From Pyropia yezoensis (taxonomy: Eukaryota > Rhodophyta > Bangiophyceae > Bangiales > Bangiaceae), in NCBI GenBank assembly GCA_009829735.1, contig CM020618.1:16663346-16727345 (forward strand): a stretch of 64,000 bases of DNA, given 5' to 3'. Of the stretch, positions 51,538 through 61,545 are shown piece after piece. Position 1 is the stretch's first letter, and every line of letters starts with the position of its first letter. Position numbers and translations under genes: made by a program. The notes under the pieces are model-generated. The model did not search any database. It saw only the letters and a program-made list of their open reading frames with translations, and was not told the origin of the DNA.

Positions 51538-53043
51538 TCAATCCTCTTGTTCCGCATCCGTTGCGGATGAACTCGGCTCGTCCCGAGGGTCTTGGTTGGC
51601 CCCATCCTCTTGGTCCTCCTCCGAGTCCGACTCCAGAATCTTGCCGGCTCTGGCCACTGGAGTGCCCTCTATCCCGTTCCGTCGCGTGTAGGCACAGACA
51701 TCCGCGATGGGTAGCCGGTTTGAGGGTTCCCAGGCATCATCTGCCGGGTTAAAACCGAACCAGCGTACTCGCAGGTACAGGCGTCCGTCTCTCCAGGCAT
51801 GGTCCACAAACTTGACGTAGACATATTCCCGACCTTCTTCTTGGGATAGCCAGGGTACTGCGGCCCGCTTGCGCCGGGTCAAGTCCCGTTGGCTTCGCGG
51901 TGGAGCTCGGGTGACATGGTCGCTGCTCACGCGGTACGGGGAGCCATCCACGTCTAGAAGAAAGGTCCAACCGTCCGTATTCAGGATCTCATAAGGTCCA
52001 TCCGTCTTCGAGTCCAGCTTCCCCCGGGTCTTGCCATGGTTGTCCACAAAAACCCAGTCGCCACCACCCAGTTCCTTGTTCTTTTCCCGAACGCCCTTGT
52101 CATAGCCCCGCTTGTATCGCTCCTGGGTCTTCGAGATTGACTCCTTGACTCTTGGGAGCAGGAGCTTCAGTTGTTCCAGGAACTCATCCATTGCCTTGGG
52201 ACCTGACTTCAGTGCAGGCTGGAGACCGTCTGGTATTCTTTCCAGGGAGAAGTTGGTCAGCCGCCTTGGGGTGACAAAGTCGAGTGGAGCGACCCCCGTT
52301 GTCCGGTGAACTCGGGAGTTGTAGGCTAAAGTGAGGACAGCCAGGAGCTCGTCCCAGTCTTCTTGGTGCTCCTCCACGTAGTGCCGTAGCATGTCTACTA
52401 GGGTCCGGTTGAATCGTTCCACCTGGCCGTTCGTTTGAGGGTGGTACGTCGTAGTGTACAAGTTCTTGATGCCCATCAGGTCACAGACTCCTTGGAAGAA
52501 CAGGGATGCAAACTGGGGACCGTTGTCGGTTAAGACGGAGTCTGGAGGGCCGTAGGCAGCTATCCAGTACTCGCAGAAGGCTGACGTGACATCCAGAGCC
52601 GTGATGGTCCTCAGCGGGATTGCTCGAGTGAACTTGGAGAACCGGTCACATATGATGAGCAGGTATATGTTGCCACTGGATGTTTCAGGTAGGGGCCCCA
52701 GGATGTCCATGCTTAAGCTTGCAAAGGGCTCCGCCGCAGGGAATAGGCGTAGCTTAGAAGTCTTCTTTCTCTGGGACAACCGGTTCCTTGCACACGAAAC
52801 ACAAGCCTCCAGGTACTTATGGACGTCACTGGCCATGGTTTCCCAGTAGTAGTGTCGTCTCATGGAAGCATACATCCGATTGATACCAGGATGTCCGGCC
52901 TGGGGAGACGAGTGCTCCAGGCGTAGGATGTCAGCTCGTAGGCCCCGGGGTACGTAGACTTCAAAGGCCCCATCGAAGGGTGACACCCGTACTAGGAGTC
53001 CGTCCGTAGACTCGGAGAAACGACTGTTCCGGTTCAGGTCCAT
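51538..53043 (-). CDS. Integrase with chromodomain, family 2
   Basis: 501 residues, starting with ATG directly after the TAA that ends the RT/RNase H ORF and in the same frame. HHCC zinc finger at about residues 42-92 (HSSPQAGHPG...CVSCARNR). Catalytic D, D and E lie in SMDILGPLP, LTDNGPQF and QTNGQVERFN (about 121, 178 and 213). GGDWVFVDNHGKTRGK belongs to the C-terminal strand domain. A chromodomain, YVYVKFVDHAWRDG...LRVRWFGFNPADDAWEP, lies at about 415-460, followed by an acidic tail. It inserts the element cDNA into chromatin. All key residues are present. Confidence 0.93.
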   Translation of the reverse strand: MDLNRNSRFSESTDGLLVRVSPFDGAFEVYVPRGLRADILRLEHSSPQAGHPGINRMYASMRRHYYWETMASDVHKYLEACVSCARNRLSQRKKTSKLRLFPAAEPFASLSMDILGPLPETSSGNIYLLIICDRFSKFTRAIPLRTITALDVTSAFCEYWIAAYGPPDSVLTDNGPQFASLFFQGVCDLMGIKNLYTTTYHPQTNGQVERFNRTLVDMLRHYVEEHQEDWDELLAVLTLAYNSRVHRTTGVAPLDFVTPRRLTNFSLERIPDGLQPALKSGPKAMDEFLEQLKLLLPRVKESISKTQERYKRGYDKGVREKNKELGGGDWVFVDNHGKTRGKLDSKTDGPYEILNTDGWTFLLDVDGSPYRVSSDHVTRAPPRSQRDLTRRKRAAVPWLSQEEGREYVYVKFVDHAWRDGRLYLRVRWFGFNPADDAWEPSNRLPIADVCAYTRRNGIEGTPVARAGKILESDSEEDQEDGANQDPRDEPSSSATDAEQED

Positions 53044-55638
53044 TTAGTGGCGAAGCTCCAAGCATTGAGGATCCGTCAGTTGTGCCTCCAGCATCCGGTG
53101 AATGGTCACCGGTTGATGAGCTTCAGGTGTCTCATACAGGGGAGCGTGCCAGCCACGTCCGACATTCGGGAGGATGAAGCAAGGTATTTCCTCCGGGATA
53201 GGACCGGTATCGGCTGCAGGAGTCTCCAGCCGGGACATGGTGTCGGCGCAGTGGTGCTCCCTCCCTGCTCTGGTGCACACCTTGTACTTGAACTCCGAAA
53301 GGCGTAGGCGCCACCGGGCGACCCTTCCTTGACTGCTGTCCATGCATAGCAGCCACCTTAGGCTGGCGTGGTCCGTCCGGATGAGGAACTCTTGTCCTTC
53401 AAGATATGGCCGTAACAGGAAGCAAGCCCAGACGACTGCCAAGCACTCGCGCTCGGTCGTGGAATAGTTCTTCTCAGCTGGAGTCAAGACGCGACTGTAG
53501 TAGCCTATCGGGAGAAAGTGCCCATCAGGTTGCTGCTGGAGTAGTGAGCACCCCACCTGGACGCCACAGGCATCCGTCTCCAGAACAAACTGGCCCTCCC
53601 GCTTGGGTAACGCCAGTACTGGAGTGGTGGTCAGGCGCTTCTTGAGCTCTTCGAAGGCCGCGGTCTGCTTCTCGTCGAACACCGGGAGTTGTGCTGGAAG
53701 CTTCTTGCTGGTCAGCTTGGTCAGTGGCCGGGCAATCAGAGCATAGTCCCGTACGAACCGGCGATAGACGTTGCACATACCCAGGAAGCTCTTGAGTTCC
53801 GTCTGGGTTTTGGGTTGCCGTGCATGCCGGAGGGCCTTGATGTTCTTCTCACTGACTCGGAGCTCCCCCGGACTCAGCACATGCCCCAGATACTCCACCT
53901 CAGTCTCAAACAGGTGGCACTTCTCGGCCTTGAGGGTAACTCCAGCCTTGGACAGGAGGGCCAGGACCTCCCGAAGGTGCTCCAGGTGTTCCGCTGGGGT
54001 CTTGGAGATAACGATAATGTCATCCAGGTAGACCAAACATGTTCTCCACCTTAGCCCGGACAGGATGATGTCGATGGCTCTTTGAAAGGTCGCCGGAGCA
54101 TTGGTGAGACCAAAAGGAAGACGCTTGCACCGGAATAGTCCCAGGTGGCACGTGAAGGTGGTCTTGTCCTTGTCCTCGTCAGCCAGAGGGATCTGCCAGT
54201 AACCGGCATTACAATCCAGCGTCGAGAAGAGGGTGGCATCACCAAGAAAGTCGAGGCAATTATCCATCCGGGGTATCGGGTATACGTCCTTGACTGTCAT
54301 CTCGTTCAGGCGCCGGTAGTCAACGCAGAAACGGAAGTGACCGCCGGTTTTCGGGACGACTACCACCGGGAAAGCCCACTCGCCATCAGACGGCTCGATA
54401 ACATCCATCTTGAGCATCTTGTTAACCTGCTTCTCAATCTCATCCCGGCGATGAGGTCCGGCCCGATATGGTTGCATGTGCACTGGCTTAGCTTCCGGCT
54501 TGAGTTGAATCCGGTGTAGAGTGGCGTCCATCTTGCCCAGCTCTCCCGACCACAGGTGCCGATATTCCTGGAGAAGCTTCTCCAGTGCCTCCTTCAAGTC
54601 GGGAGGGACATTTTCTTGCTTGACCTTCGGCATCCCGGGTGGTGCTTGTTCGGGTTTCGGAGTAGCGCTGCCAGCCTGCTCTTGCTTCGGAGGTACGTCT
54701 AAGGCCGTCAAGTTGGATGCCAGTTCTTGTTGCAGGTTCAGGAGGTCTTCCTTGCTCATAGCACGGGCGGATCCCCGGTTAGGCTCTGCTGTACCAACTC
54801 GGGTGCCCTTGGCGAGGGTTATTGGCTTCCGGCTCACGTTGACGATTAGCACCGAGAACGGGGTGTGCCTTTCTACCTTCTTGTAATGTCCGTGGGCGAA
54901 GTATAACCGGTGTTTCGCCAGAAATTCCTTACGTCCGTAGATCAGGCATTGACCTGCAATCCGGGTCGTTACTTGAACCTTGGTCTCCGAGCGAGGAGGT
55001 AGGAGCACCGGTTTGAAGAGAGTCAAGGTAGAGGGTGGGATGCGTTCCCTCTTGCTCTTGGCTGCACGAACCTTGGCGTCCAGATGTTCCAATACCGGTG
55101 ACACAAACCCATGGTTGAACTGGACCTTCCCTTCTCCGGGTAGGATGCTCTTGACATGCTGCTTCTGGAAGTCCCAGCCTAGGATGAGGGGGACTGATAG
55201 GGTCTTGACTACTAGAAAGGGAAAAAGCATTGGTTCATTGTTGACATAGATGGCGACAGGAAGACGGCCAAGCGGTCGTAGGGTTTGACCCGAAGCGTCG
55301 ACGATATGGGTCCGGGTAGGCGCTCTCCAGGCATGTCGACGCCAGCCCGGAGGTAACAGGTTCTCAGTGATGACGCTTGGTCCGGCTCCCGTGTCAACCA
55401 CCGGCGTAACAGCTTGGGGGAGGCTATCCCCCACACGCATACGAGCATTAATCTTGAGGTTTTCTTTACGCAGGACGAGCAATGTCCCCTTGAACACACA
55501 GGGTGTCCAGGCGGCTACCGGTTGAGCAGGTAACCGCCGTCCTTTCTCCCGGCACGCAAGGGGAGAACAGGTAGAAGTACCCTGCCGTCGGAGATTCGGG
55601 AAGACACTTGGGGAGAGCGCCTGCCCTACTCGTTTCCC
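53044..55638 (-). CDS. Protease, reverse transcriptase and RNase H, family 2 pol
   Basis: The open frame starts at the gag frameshift site (55638) and ends at TAA 53046-53044; the first non-gag ATG-like start is not needed if frameshifting is used. Protease VVDTGAGPS and ILGWDF, then a Lys/Pro/Glu-rich linker. RT has FRFCVDYRRLN, LPFGLTNAPATFQRA and YLDD (near 54030). RNase H has LETDACGVQVGC and ends before the integrase. No internal stop is seen. The TAA that closes it is directly followed in frame by the ATG of the integrase ORF, so integrase is made either by readthrough or separately, or the stop is a mutation. Confidence 0.92.
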   Translation of the reverse strand, partial: GKRVGQALSPSVFPNLRRQGTSTCSPLACREKGRRLPAQPVAAWTPCVFKGTLLVLRKENLKINARMRVGDSLPQAVTPVVDTGAGPSVITENLLPPGWRRHAWRAPTRTHIVDASGQTLRPLGRLPVAIYVNNEPMLFPFLVVKTLSVPLILGWDFQKQHVKSILPGEGKVQFNHGFVSPVLEHLDAKVRAAKSKRERIPPSTLTLFKPVLLPPRSETKVQVTTRIAGQCLIYGRKEFLAKHRLYFAHGHYKKVERHTPFSVLIVNVSRKPITLAKGTRVGTAEPNRGSARAMSKEDLLNLQQELASNLTALDVPPKQEQAGSATPKPEQAPPGMPKVKQENVPPDLKEALEKLLQEYRHLWSGELGKMDATLHRIQLKPEAKPVHMQPYRAGPHRRDEIEKQVNKMLKMDVIEPSDGEWAFPVVVVPKTGGHFRFCVDYRRLNEMTVKDVYPIPRMDNCLDFLGDATLFSTLDCNAGYWQIPLADEDKDKTTFTCHLGLFRCKRLPFGLTNAPATFQRAIDIILSGLRWRTCLVYLDDIIVISKTPAEHLEHLREVLALLSKAGVTLKAEKCHLFETEVEYLGHVLSPGELRVSEKNIKALRHARQPKTQTELKSFLGMCNVYRRFVRDYALIARPLTKLTSKKLPAQLPVFDEKQTAAFEELKKRLTTTPVLALPKREGQFVLETDACGVQVGCSLLQQQPDGHFLPIGYYSRVLTPAEKNYSTTERECLAVVWACFLLRPYLEGQEFLIRTDHASLRWLLCMDSSQGRVARWRLRLSEFKYKVCTRAGREHHCADTMSRLETPAADTGPIPEEIPCFILPNVGRGWHAPLYETPEAHQPVTIHRMLEAQLTDPQCLELRH

Positions 55639-57386
55639 GGGTCTGAGGAGTCCTTAGAGGTTTCGGTCTCCAGGTCAAAGTCCGTAGGAGCTTCTCTTGC
55701 CAGAGCCTCCGTGATGCTCTGTAAGGTTGCCACTCGGATTGCGTGTACCTGTGCCTGGTCCATCTTGGAGGGTGCTCGCCGGTCAGCCCAGTTGACCGCC
55801 TTTGCAAACACCAGTCCTTGACGCTTGAGTTTCTCCTGGAGGTCCTTGGGAATGGTCGGGCACTGGTAGGACATGTGATCCTCCTTCTGGCACAGCCAAC
55901 AAGACCGGAACCGCTGGTTCTTGACTTGCTTGGGGGCGACCAGGGATGGTTGCTCCTTGGAAACGAAGCCGCCCCACTTGTCCACTGACCCCATGGGTGA
56001 GGCCTCGCCAACTGCGAGTACCGGTACAGGGCTATCACCTCCCGTATACTTGTCGGGTCCGGGTCGAACTCGCGACAACGGCTTGGGAGTTAATACCATG
56101 GGAGCCTGGAGGGCCCTGGCTTGCCGGTACTTGCCCTGGGTGTAGGCCATCAACTGCTGGAAGGTATGTTCTTGATGTTTCTGGTTGTAGTTCTCCGCAT
56201 CCACTTGAAGATATTCAGGAAGCCCTTCCGAGAAGATCATCTTGAGCCGGTCCTCAGGGTAAACGTTGCCACAAGCATCGCTCATCTCCCGGACACGACG
56301 GGCGAACGCCTCTGGAGTCTCTTGTCTTTCCATGGTTGCCCGGTTCAGCCTGCCGACTGCTTTACGCAGAGAGTCCGCATCAGCGTAGTTGGACAGGAGC
56401 CAGTTGACCGCCTCCGGATAACTCGCGACGGTACGTCCGACAATGTGTCCGGCAGAGTCTGGTAGAACCTGTGCAAACCGCTGTTCCGCTTCTCCGGTCA
56501 TGAAGTTAACCAGGAGGTAGCGAGCCTTGCCCTCGGACACATCGTTGTCATTGCATGCCTTGACAAACCGGCGCAGGAAGGCAAAGATAAGCGCCGGTCT
56601 CTTCCCGGAAAACTTAGGATGTCCCCCGAAGCTCGGCTGCATTCGCCGGTTCAGGGACGCCATCTTCTTGGCCATCTTCCGGGTGTAACCTTGGTCTTGG
56701 TTCTCCAGCCGGTAGTTACCCCAATACGTGACCTTGTTCAGGGTGGCATCTCCCACTTGGTGGGCAGGGAAGTCAAACTCGACTAGCCTGCGCCGGGTGG
56801 GACCGGGAGATGCATCCCAATCATATCCCTCCTCAGAGCTGGAGGAACTGGTCTCGCTGGTGCTAGAGCGACGGCGATGACGCCGACGCCTTCGGCTGCT
56901 CCGGTTACCGGTCTTGGAGCTCCCCGCCCCATAGGATGCAAGGGGAGGAAAAGCTTGGCCGGTCCCAGGAGTCGAAGTCTCAGGAAGACCCGTGGAACCA
57001 GTCGCAACGGTGCCTCTGGCATCGCTAGTGCCCACAGGAAGAGGTGTATACACCCAGCTGCCATGTGTGGGTCCAGGAGTAAGCACACCAGGGGCTATCC
57101 CTGGAGGTTGAGGAGTAGAACCGACAGGAGGGAGACGTCTGCTGCGAGCGGACTCAAACGCCGTTGACCCCGGGGTGGCTCCCACAGGAGGAACAGCCGG
57201 AGGAATGGGAGCAGGTGGTACTTGGCCGCCTGTGGACTCCAGTCCGCTACCGGATGTCACGCCCAGGTCTGCTTCACCCGTAGGGAGAACGCTGGGTTGG
57301 GCACCGTCCCCCGCGGTGACCAGGGATGCGTCAAGGGACGCGGGGTCTACCCCTTCGGGCACCGTCGTGCCAGGGAGGGTAGCCAT
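55626..57386 (-). CDS. gag, family 2
   Basis: 586 residues from ATG 57386-57384 to TAG 55628-55626, intact. The N-terminal 200 residues are Pro/Gly/Ser/Thr-rich with a basic RRRRRHRRR stretch. The gag core follows, with RPALIFAFLRRFVKACNDND, FMTGEAEQRFAQVLPDSAG and RQETPEAFARRVREMSDACG. A CCHC zinc knuckle, CWLCQKEDHMSYQC, lies near 55863-55904. The last codons are PGNE-stop and contain the GGGAAAC heptamer. It forms the particle coat and packages RNA. Confidence 0.93.
   Translation of the reverse strand: MATLPGTTVPEGVDPASLDASLVTAGDGAQPSVLPTGEADLGVTSGSGLESTGGQVPPAPIPPAVPPVGATPGSTAFESARSRRLPPVGSTPQPPGIAPGVLTPGPTHGSWVYTPLPVGTSDARGTVATGSTGLPETSTPGTGQAFPPLASYGAGSSKTGNRSSRRRRRHRRRSSTSETSSSSSEEGYDWDASPGPTRRRLVEFDFPAHQVGDATLNKVTYWGNYRLENQDQGYTRKMAKKMASLNRRMQPSFGGHPKFSGKRPALIFAFLRRFVKACNDNDVSEGKARYLLVNFMTGEAEQRFAQVLPDSAGHIVGRTVASYPEAVNWLLSNYADADSLRKAVGRLNRATMERQETPEAFARRVREMSDACGNVYPEDRLKMIFSEGLPEYLQVDAENYNQKHQEHTFQQLMAYTQGKYRQARALQAPMVLTPKPLSRVRPGPDKYTGGDSPVPVLAVGEASPMGSVDKWGGFVSKEQPSLVAPKQVKNQRFRSCWLCQKEDHMSYQCPTIPKDLQEKLKRQGLVFAKAVNWADRRAPSKMDQAQVHAIRVATLQSITEALAREAPTDFDLETETSKDSSDPGNE
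55632..55638 (-). other. -1 frameshift heptamer GGGAAAC, family 2
   Basis: On the minus strand gag reads G-GGA-AAC GAG TAG. pol is in the -1 frame and stays open upstream and downstream of the site. This is the same arrangement as in both family 1 copies. Confidence 0.78.
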
Positions 57387-57577
57387 GTTGGTCTCTTGAC
57401 AGCCACAGTCCAGTTGCCTGCGTGTCCAAAGATCGCCAGACCACAAGAGAGGGGTTGGAGAGCCAGGAATGGGATTCCCGTGAACGGGTGCAAATAATTC
57501 CCAAACCACAGACAAAGACAGAACAGGAACAACCCAACCGCTGCTCCCAAATGTCTCTTCTCAAACACTCCAATCAA

Positions 57578-57595
57578 TCCCCTGCTGCTCCACCA
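57578..57595 (-). other. Primer-binding site, family 2
   Basis: TGGTGGAGCAGCAGGGGA on the minus strand, four bases after the LTR end. Identical over 18 bases to family 1 copy B, although the LTRs of the two families are not alike. Confidence 0.75.
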
Positions 57596-57599
57596 AATA

Positions 57600-58170
57600 T
57601 GTGGTATAAAACTCGATCCTCTCAGACACGTGTCAATATCCCTCGGGGGAAAGGGACAGGTAACACAGAAAGGGGAACTACGAGAATGGTATGCCTGTTG
57701 CCTCACGTGCCTGCTCGCAAAGCAAACAGATACGCACGGTAGTGCACACGGGGAAGAGGAAAGCAAACGCGCAGTTGTCTTTTTCCTGAGGGCGCGGGCC
57801 AAGGGCGCCTCGCTGTCCCTCTTAACGTGCATCTGGGGGAGCCTCGGCACGTTGGCCAGGTAGCCCCCCCATAACCCCGAGTGGCCCCGACCCGAGTCTA
57901 ACCTCGTCAGGTCGGGGGCCACTATCACTACTAATTCTATTCCCACTCACTAATCTCACACTCAAATTCTCTCAAATCAAGTCCCTCACAAGTATGCAAA
58001 AACCCATCAGCAATCCCTCTCTCACGTGTGGATAGCGTAGTCCACCGCATCCCAGTGCCGGGCACGGGCCACGGCCGCCAACCATCACCACACGGCGGGC
58101 GTGTTCTGGCACCTGGTGCCCTCTGGTTGTAGTCCCGGGTCGGCGCCAAGTCGGGGCCAGGGATGCTACA
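57600..58170 (-). repeat. 5' LTR, family 2
   Basis: About 571 bp from TGTAGCATCCCTGG (58170) to ...ATACCACA (57600). The matching 3' LTR is seen in shortened form at 31232-31580. The 5' start TGTAG is shared with the unrelated family 1 LTR. Confidence 0.78.
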
Positions 58171-58174
58171 GATT

Positions 58175-58270
58175 GCCCCACAACAAGGGAAGGATAGCGT
58201 GTATGCGTTCTGCACTTCTTCCGGTCCCCCCGCCACGGGAGGAAGCCCTTGTACACCACCCTAACTTGGT
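58175..58270 (-). repeat. Left inverted terminal repeat of the DIRS-like element
   Basis: Inverted partner of 59981-60073. Sequence identity is high but interrupted by small differences, including a few extra bases near ATCCTTCCCTTG. Confidence 0.75.
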
Positions 58271-59507
58271 TGCTGTGCGTGCGAGTGCTTCTTTGCCTCA
58301 TGAGCGATGGCTCTCTTGGCCAGCCCGGCCACGTCCAGAGCGGTGGCGCCGCTGGACCGGGAGGAGTAGCTCGTCCAGACAACGCCAGGTGGGGGAGAGG
58401 TTGACAGCCTGTTGAGCATCACCGCGAGCGACGCCGTGAGGTCACTGCACGCTGAGGGCCTGTTTAGCGAAGTGGTAGAGAAGGTGAGGCGGTCGGGGGG
58501 GTCTGCGTCAGCTGCCAGCTCCTTCAACAGGCGACGGATGAGGATGAGGGGTGAGTCAGCTTTCAAGCGTCGGGAAGGTGCGTTGAGTAGGCCAAATGCC
58601 GGGGGTCAGCGCGCGCTTCACCATTCTTGAATCAGCAAGCTTGCAGGTCGATCACGCCGTCGCTGCGTAGGTTGATATCTTGCAGTTGGAGCTCAAGGAC
58701 CTTCGAGGTCCTGCGGGAAACAAGGAAGGCCGTGACGACAGCCGTAAACCGGCGGTGCCACTCTGGGTCCTCTTTTTGTAACCCTAGCAGGACGATCTGC
58801 CGGAGCATAGGTGCGGGCAACGGGCCGCGCGCAAATGGCAGCGCGTCGCTGTTCTCAACGCGAACTCGAGCGTAGCCATTGTGGAGTCGAGCCAGCACTG
58901 GCTCGACCGCCGGCTTGTCGAGCCCAGCAGCAGCGTGCCGTGATTTGATGGGGGTGAGGTACTCTCGGATTGCGCTTGAACTAAGGTTGCCTTCGGCGAG
59001 GGTTTTGAAGTAGCACGCCACGGCGTCCGGAGAGGCCTGCAAAGATTGCCTACTGTCGTCGTCGCAGAAGACTGTGAGCGCCTCCCACCTCCAGCCGTAC
59101 GCGTCAGCTGTTCCGGCGGTGATGTCCTTGCGAAGGATCATCCGCACGGTGGTGGCGCCCGCGCTCGTCGTGCCAACGGTGGCCAGGATTCGCACATCCG
59201 CCGCCGCGCGCCAATGCAGACAGTGGTCGGTGTCGCCCGACGTTCGACGTAAAAGGCGGCCGTTTGCCAACTTGGCGAGAAGCCTTGTCCCGTGCCGCGC
59301 CCGTGGTTGTACAGGGGGGCAGATGTCGGCAGGATGACCGCCGCTGCGGCGATGCTGAGGATGCGCTGCCACCTGGGCTGGGCGGGCCGAACGGGGTGCA
59401 CCAAGACCGCTGATGCTTTCTCGGCGGCGACCTTGGCGATCACCAGAGCGGCTTGAGCGAAGGGGGGGTGGTGTACTTGTGCTCGGCTCCCCCCGCACGG
59501 CTGGCAA
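58261..59507 (-). pseudogene. Tyrosine recombinase of the DIRS-like element
   Basis: The frame from 59507 to TGA near 58632 contains a core-binding-like domain: TAGTADAYGWRWEALTVFC, YFKTLAEGNLSSSAIREYL, and LQKEDPEWHRRFTAVVTAF at the start of the catalytic domain. The rest of the catalytic domain is in a different frame at 58566-58261. There WTSYSSRSSGATALDVAG matches the recombinase box (H-S-x-R-x-G-GAT), but with Tyr in place of the usual His. At least one frameshift separates the two parts, so the enzyme is dead. Such recombinases integrate circular DNA in DIRS and Crypton elements. Confidence 0.7.
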
Positions 59508-59970
59508 AGGGCGTCCACTGCGTCCGCTCCCGTGTTGGCAACCGCGCTGTTGAACCGTTCAAGATGTGTGTTGCGCGACGTCGCAAGTCGGTCCACAGAG
59601 AAGGGTCCCCACCGGCAGTGCAGCACCGAGAATACCGACCGGCGGAGACGCCAGTCCGTTGAGTCCTTGTCGCGCGAGGGGCGGTCGGCCTGCTCGTTAG
59701 CTACTGTCGACAGCTATTAAGCTCTTGCCCTCAGCTGCTGGCTGTGCAGCTCCTTGTGAAGTTCCCGTACAACGTCCATCAGCGCCGGCAACCGCAAGCG
59801 CATGGTGTTGAGCACGTGCACGTTGGCCATGGAAACGATCCGGAGGCGGACGACCCCTGGGACCCTTACGTTCGGGAAGGACTCCGGCGTCTCCAGCATA
59901 GCCCGTATCTCTTGAATGTTGATGTGCTCCGCTTGATCCGTGGGCGAAAAGTGTGGCAAAAACCTCTCAA
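59138..59970 (-). pseudogene. RNase H region of the DIRS-like element
   Basis: One minus frame reads HINIQEIRAMLETPESF, then GVVRLRIVSMANVHVLN, then two adjacent stops near 59715-59720. It continues in the same frame with NEQADRPSRDKDSTDWRL and WGPFSVDRLATSRNTHLERF. These match the RNase H and downstream segment of DIRS/Ngaro pol (family pattern IN-x-x-E-x-RA, ADxxSR-x-x-x-DW-x-L, FDxDRFAS-x-x-N). The in-frame double stop shows decay. The normal upstream RT is missing. Confidence 0.72.
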
Positions 59971-60073
59971 ACACACAACAACCAAATTGGGGTGGTGTAC
60001 AAGAGCTGCCTCCCGTGATGGGGGAACCGGAAGAAGTGCAAGTCGCGCACACGCTATCCTTGTTGTGGGGCAG

Positions 60074-60760
60074 TCCCCCCACTACGAAACAAGAAGATGG
60101 TGCGTGGGCCAACAGTTTCTTAGTCAGGACGGGGAAGCGAGGCCAAGCCCCGCTGTCCCTCCCCTCTTCCCTCCAGGGTCCTTTCAGAATCTCGCCACTC
60201 AGAATCTCCCACCCCAGCACCTGCCCACCGGGCCACACGAAAATTCAAGACGATAAAAAAGCAAAACACCCTCAAATCCATGTTGGATTTACTATGAAAC
60301 AAAGCATTCCTGACTTTGGGAAATCCATGATCAAATGCAAAGGGAGAAACGGGTCAGCCCAGCTGTTTCCCGCCCCCATGTGGCGCGCCCTGCCCCCTAT
60401 GTGGGGCCAGTGCTGCCACACTCCCCTCTTCTCAGTTCGGACTGACCCGGTCGGCCCTGCGAGGGGGTATAAGAACGCGTGTTGCGGTCGCCGGGGGCGA
60501 GACTCGCTGTCCCCGATCACGTCAAGTTGACGTGGAGGCGGTCTAGTGGACTGCCCCTCTCCTCAATCTCGCCTACTTGGCAGCTTGTCCTCACCTTTGC
60601 GCACCTTACCACCACCTTTCCCCACTTCCGCACCTAAACATCCCCTTTACCTTACCTTGGGCCTCCCCACCCTGGGGAGGACCTTTGTCTACCCCCGATC
60701 CCCGTCCCTCTCAAGAGAGGTGGGCATCGGGCGGCTGTGACGAGTTGGACTCTTACTGAC
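60074..60760. other. Intergenic, possible TE regulatory sequence
   Basis: No ORF with support. A TATA-like GGGTATAAGAA near 60467 and C/T-rich sequence after it could be an old LTR promoter of the third chromovirus, whose 3' coding end follows at 60761 on the minus strand. A small hairpin CTTACT-GACTT-AGTAAG lies at 60752-60768. Confidence 0.35.
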
Positions 60761-61545
60761 TTAGTAAGGGCCATGACGATTTCGGGGTTGGAGTCTGACT
60801 CCCTCGACGAGCCTATGGAGGATACGACCCGCGTTCGAGCACCCGCCGTGAATTCCGGCGGGAGCTCCGCGGTTGCCACGGGGGATGGGATGCCTGCGCC
60901 ACCCGACTCTGGGTTGGCGGCGGGCTCTACCCCCGGAGGCTGGCTCCGAAACTCCATGTGGGGGACAGTCAGGGTCTGTATCGTTCCAGGCGCAATAAGC
61001 CCGGACCTCTTCAGCGGGTAAATGCTCCACATACTCCCATGTAGCGTGTTTCGTAAGGTAGCAAAACCACCGCACCCTCAAGATGTGGCGGTCGGTGTCC
61101 TCATCCCACCCGTGGTCGACGAACTCGTCGAACACGTACTCCTGCGGGCCCTGGTTGTCCGCAGGCAGTGAAGGCAACCGCCACGCCTTCAGTGCACGCA
61201 CCCAAGCCGGGTCGCCTGCAGGAGGTGGTGCAACCTTCACCACGTTCTGTCCGTTTGCTGTACGGATCGCATCGTCACCTTCGATGGTGAACCGCCTTTC
61301 CGTCAGTACGAAGGACCAGGTAGGGTCCCTTCGTTTGAAACACCAGCCTACTCCCAGTTGGGGTGTGCGAATTGTCAGCACCCAGTTACCGTGCTTGGGG
61401 ACGTGCTTGGCATTACGCACCTTCTTATCAAGAGTACGCTTGTAGCGCTTCTGCGCATCGTCCATTTCAGCTCTGACATTAGGGATAAGAGTTTCCAACC
61501 TAGCAGGGCCCTTGGTGCACCACCGCTGGGGGGGGAGAACGTTCC
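60761..61545 (-). pseudogene. Third chromovirus: integrase C-terminus and chromodomain
   Basis: The minus frame is open from about 61545 to TAA 60763-60761. It starts GPARLETLIPNVRAEMDDAQKRYKR in pieces (LIPNVRAEMDDAQKRYKR), matching the helical region after the integrase core of family 2. GNWVLTIRTPQLG (C-terminal strand domain) follows, then a chromodomain, YVFDEFVDHGWDED...LRVRWFCYLTKHATWEYVEHLP. The integrase core, RT and gag are not found upstream, so it is a truncated copy. Its sequence is clearly different from families 1 and 2, hence a third lineage. Confidence 0.8.

Larger units (their letters stand above)
49441..58170 (-). mobile_element. Ty3/gypsy chromovirus, family 2, nearly intact
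   Basis: Reading the minus strand: LTR 58170-57600, primer-binding site, gag, GGGAAAC, pol in two in-frame ORFs, chromodomain, then a long ORF on the opposite strand (49440-51392), after which the gap begins. gag, RT and integrase are all uninterrupted, with a single in-frame TAA between RNase H and integrase. Only the 3' LTR is not visible. The distance from PBS to the end of the integrase ORF is about 6 kb. Confidence 0.92.
58171..60073 (-). mobile_element. DIRS-like tyrosine-recombinase element, degenerate
   Basis: The minus strand encodes RNase H remnants followed by a tyrosine recombinase, an order typical of DIRS/Ngaro retrotransposons. Inverted copies of about 95 bp flank it: 58175-58270 and 59981-60073 are near reverse complements, sharing GGTGGTGTAC, CCGGAAGAAGTGCA and ACGCTATCC. 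RT and gag are absent, and the RNase H begins directly after the right repeat, so the element is internally deleted. Its left repeat abuts the LTR of family 2 at 58170, suggesting that family 2 inserted into it. Confidence 0.7.
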
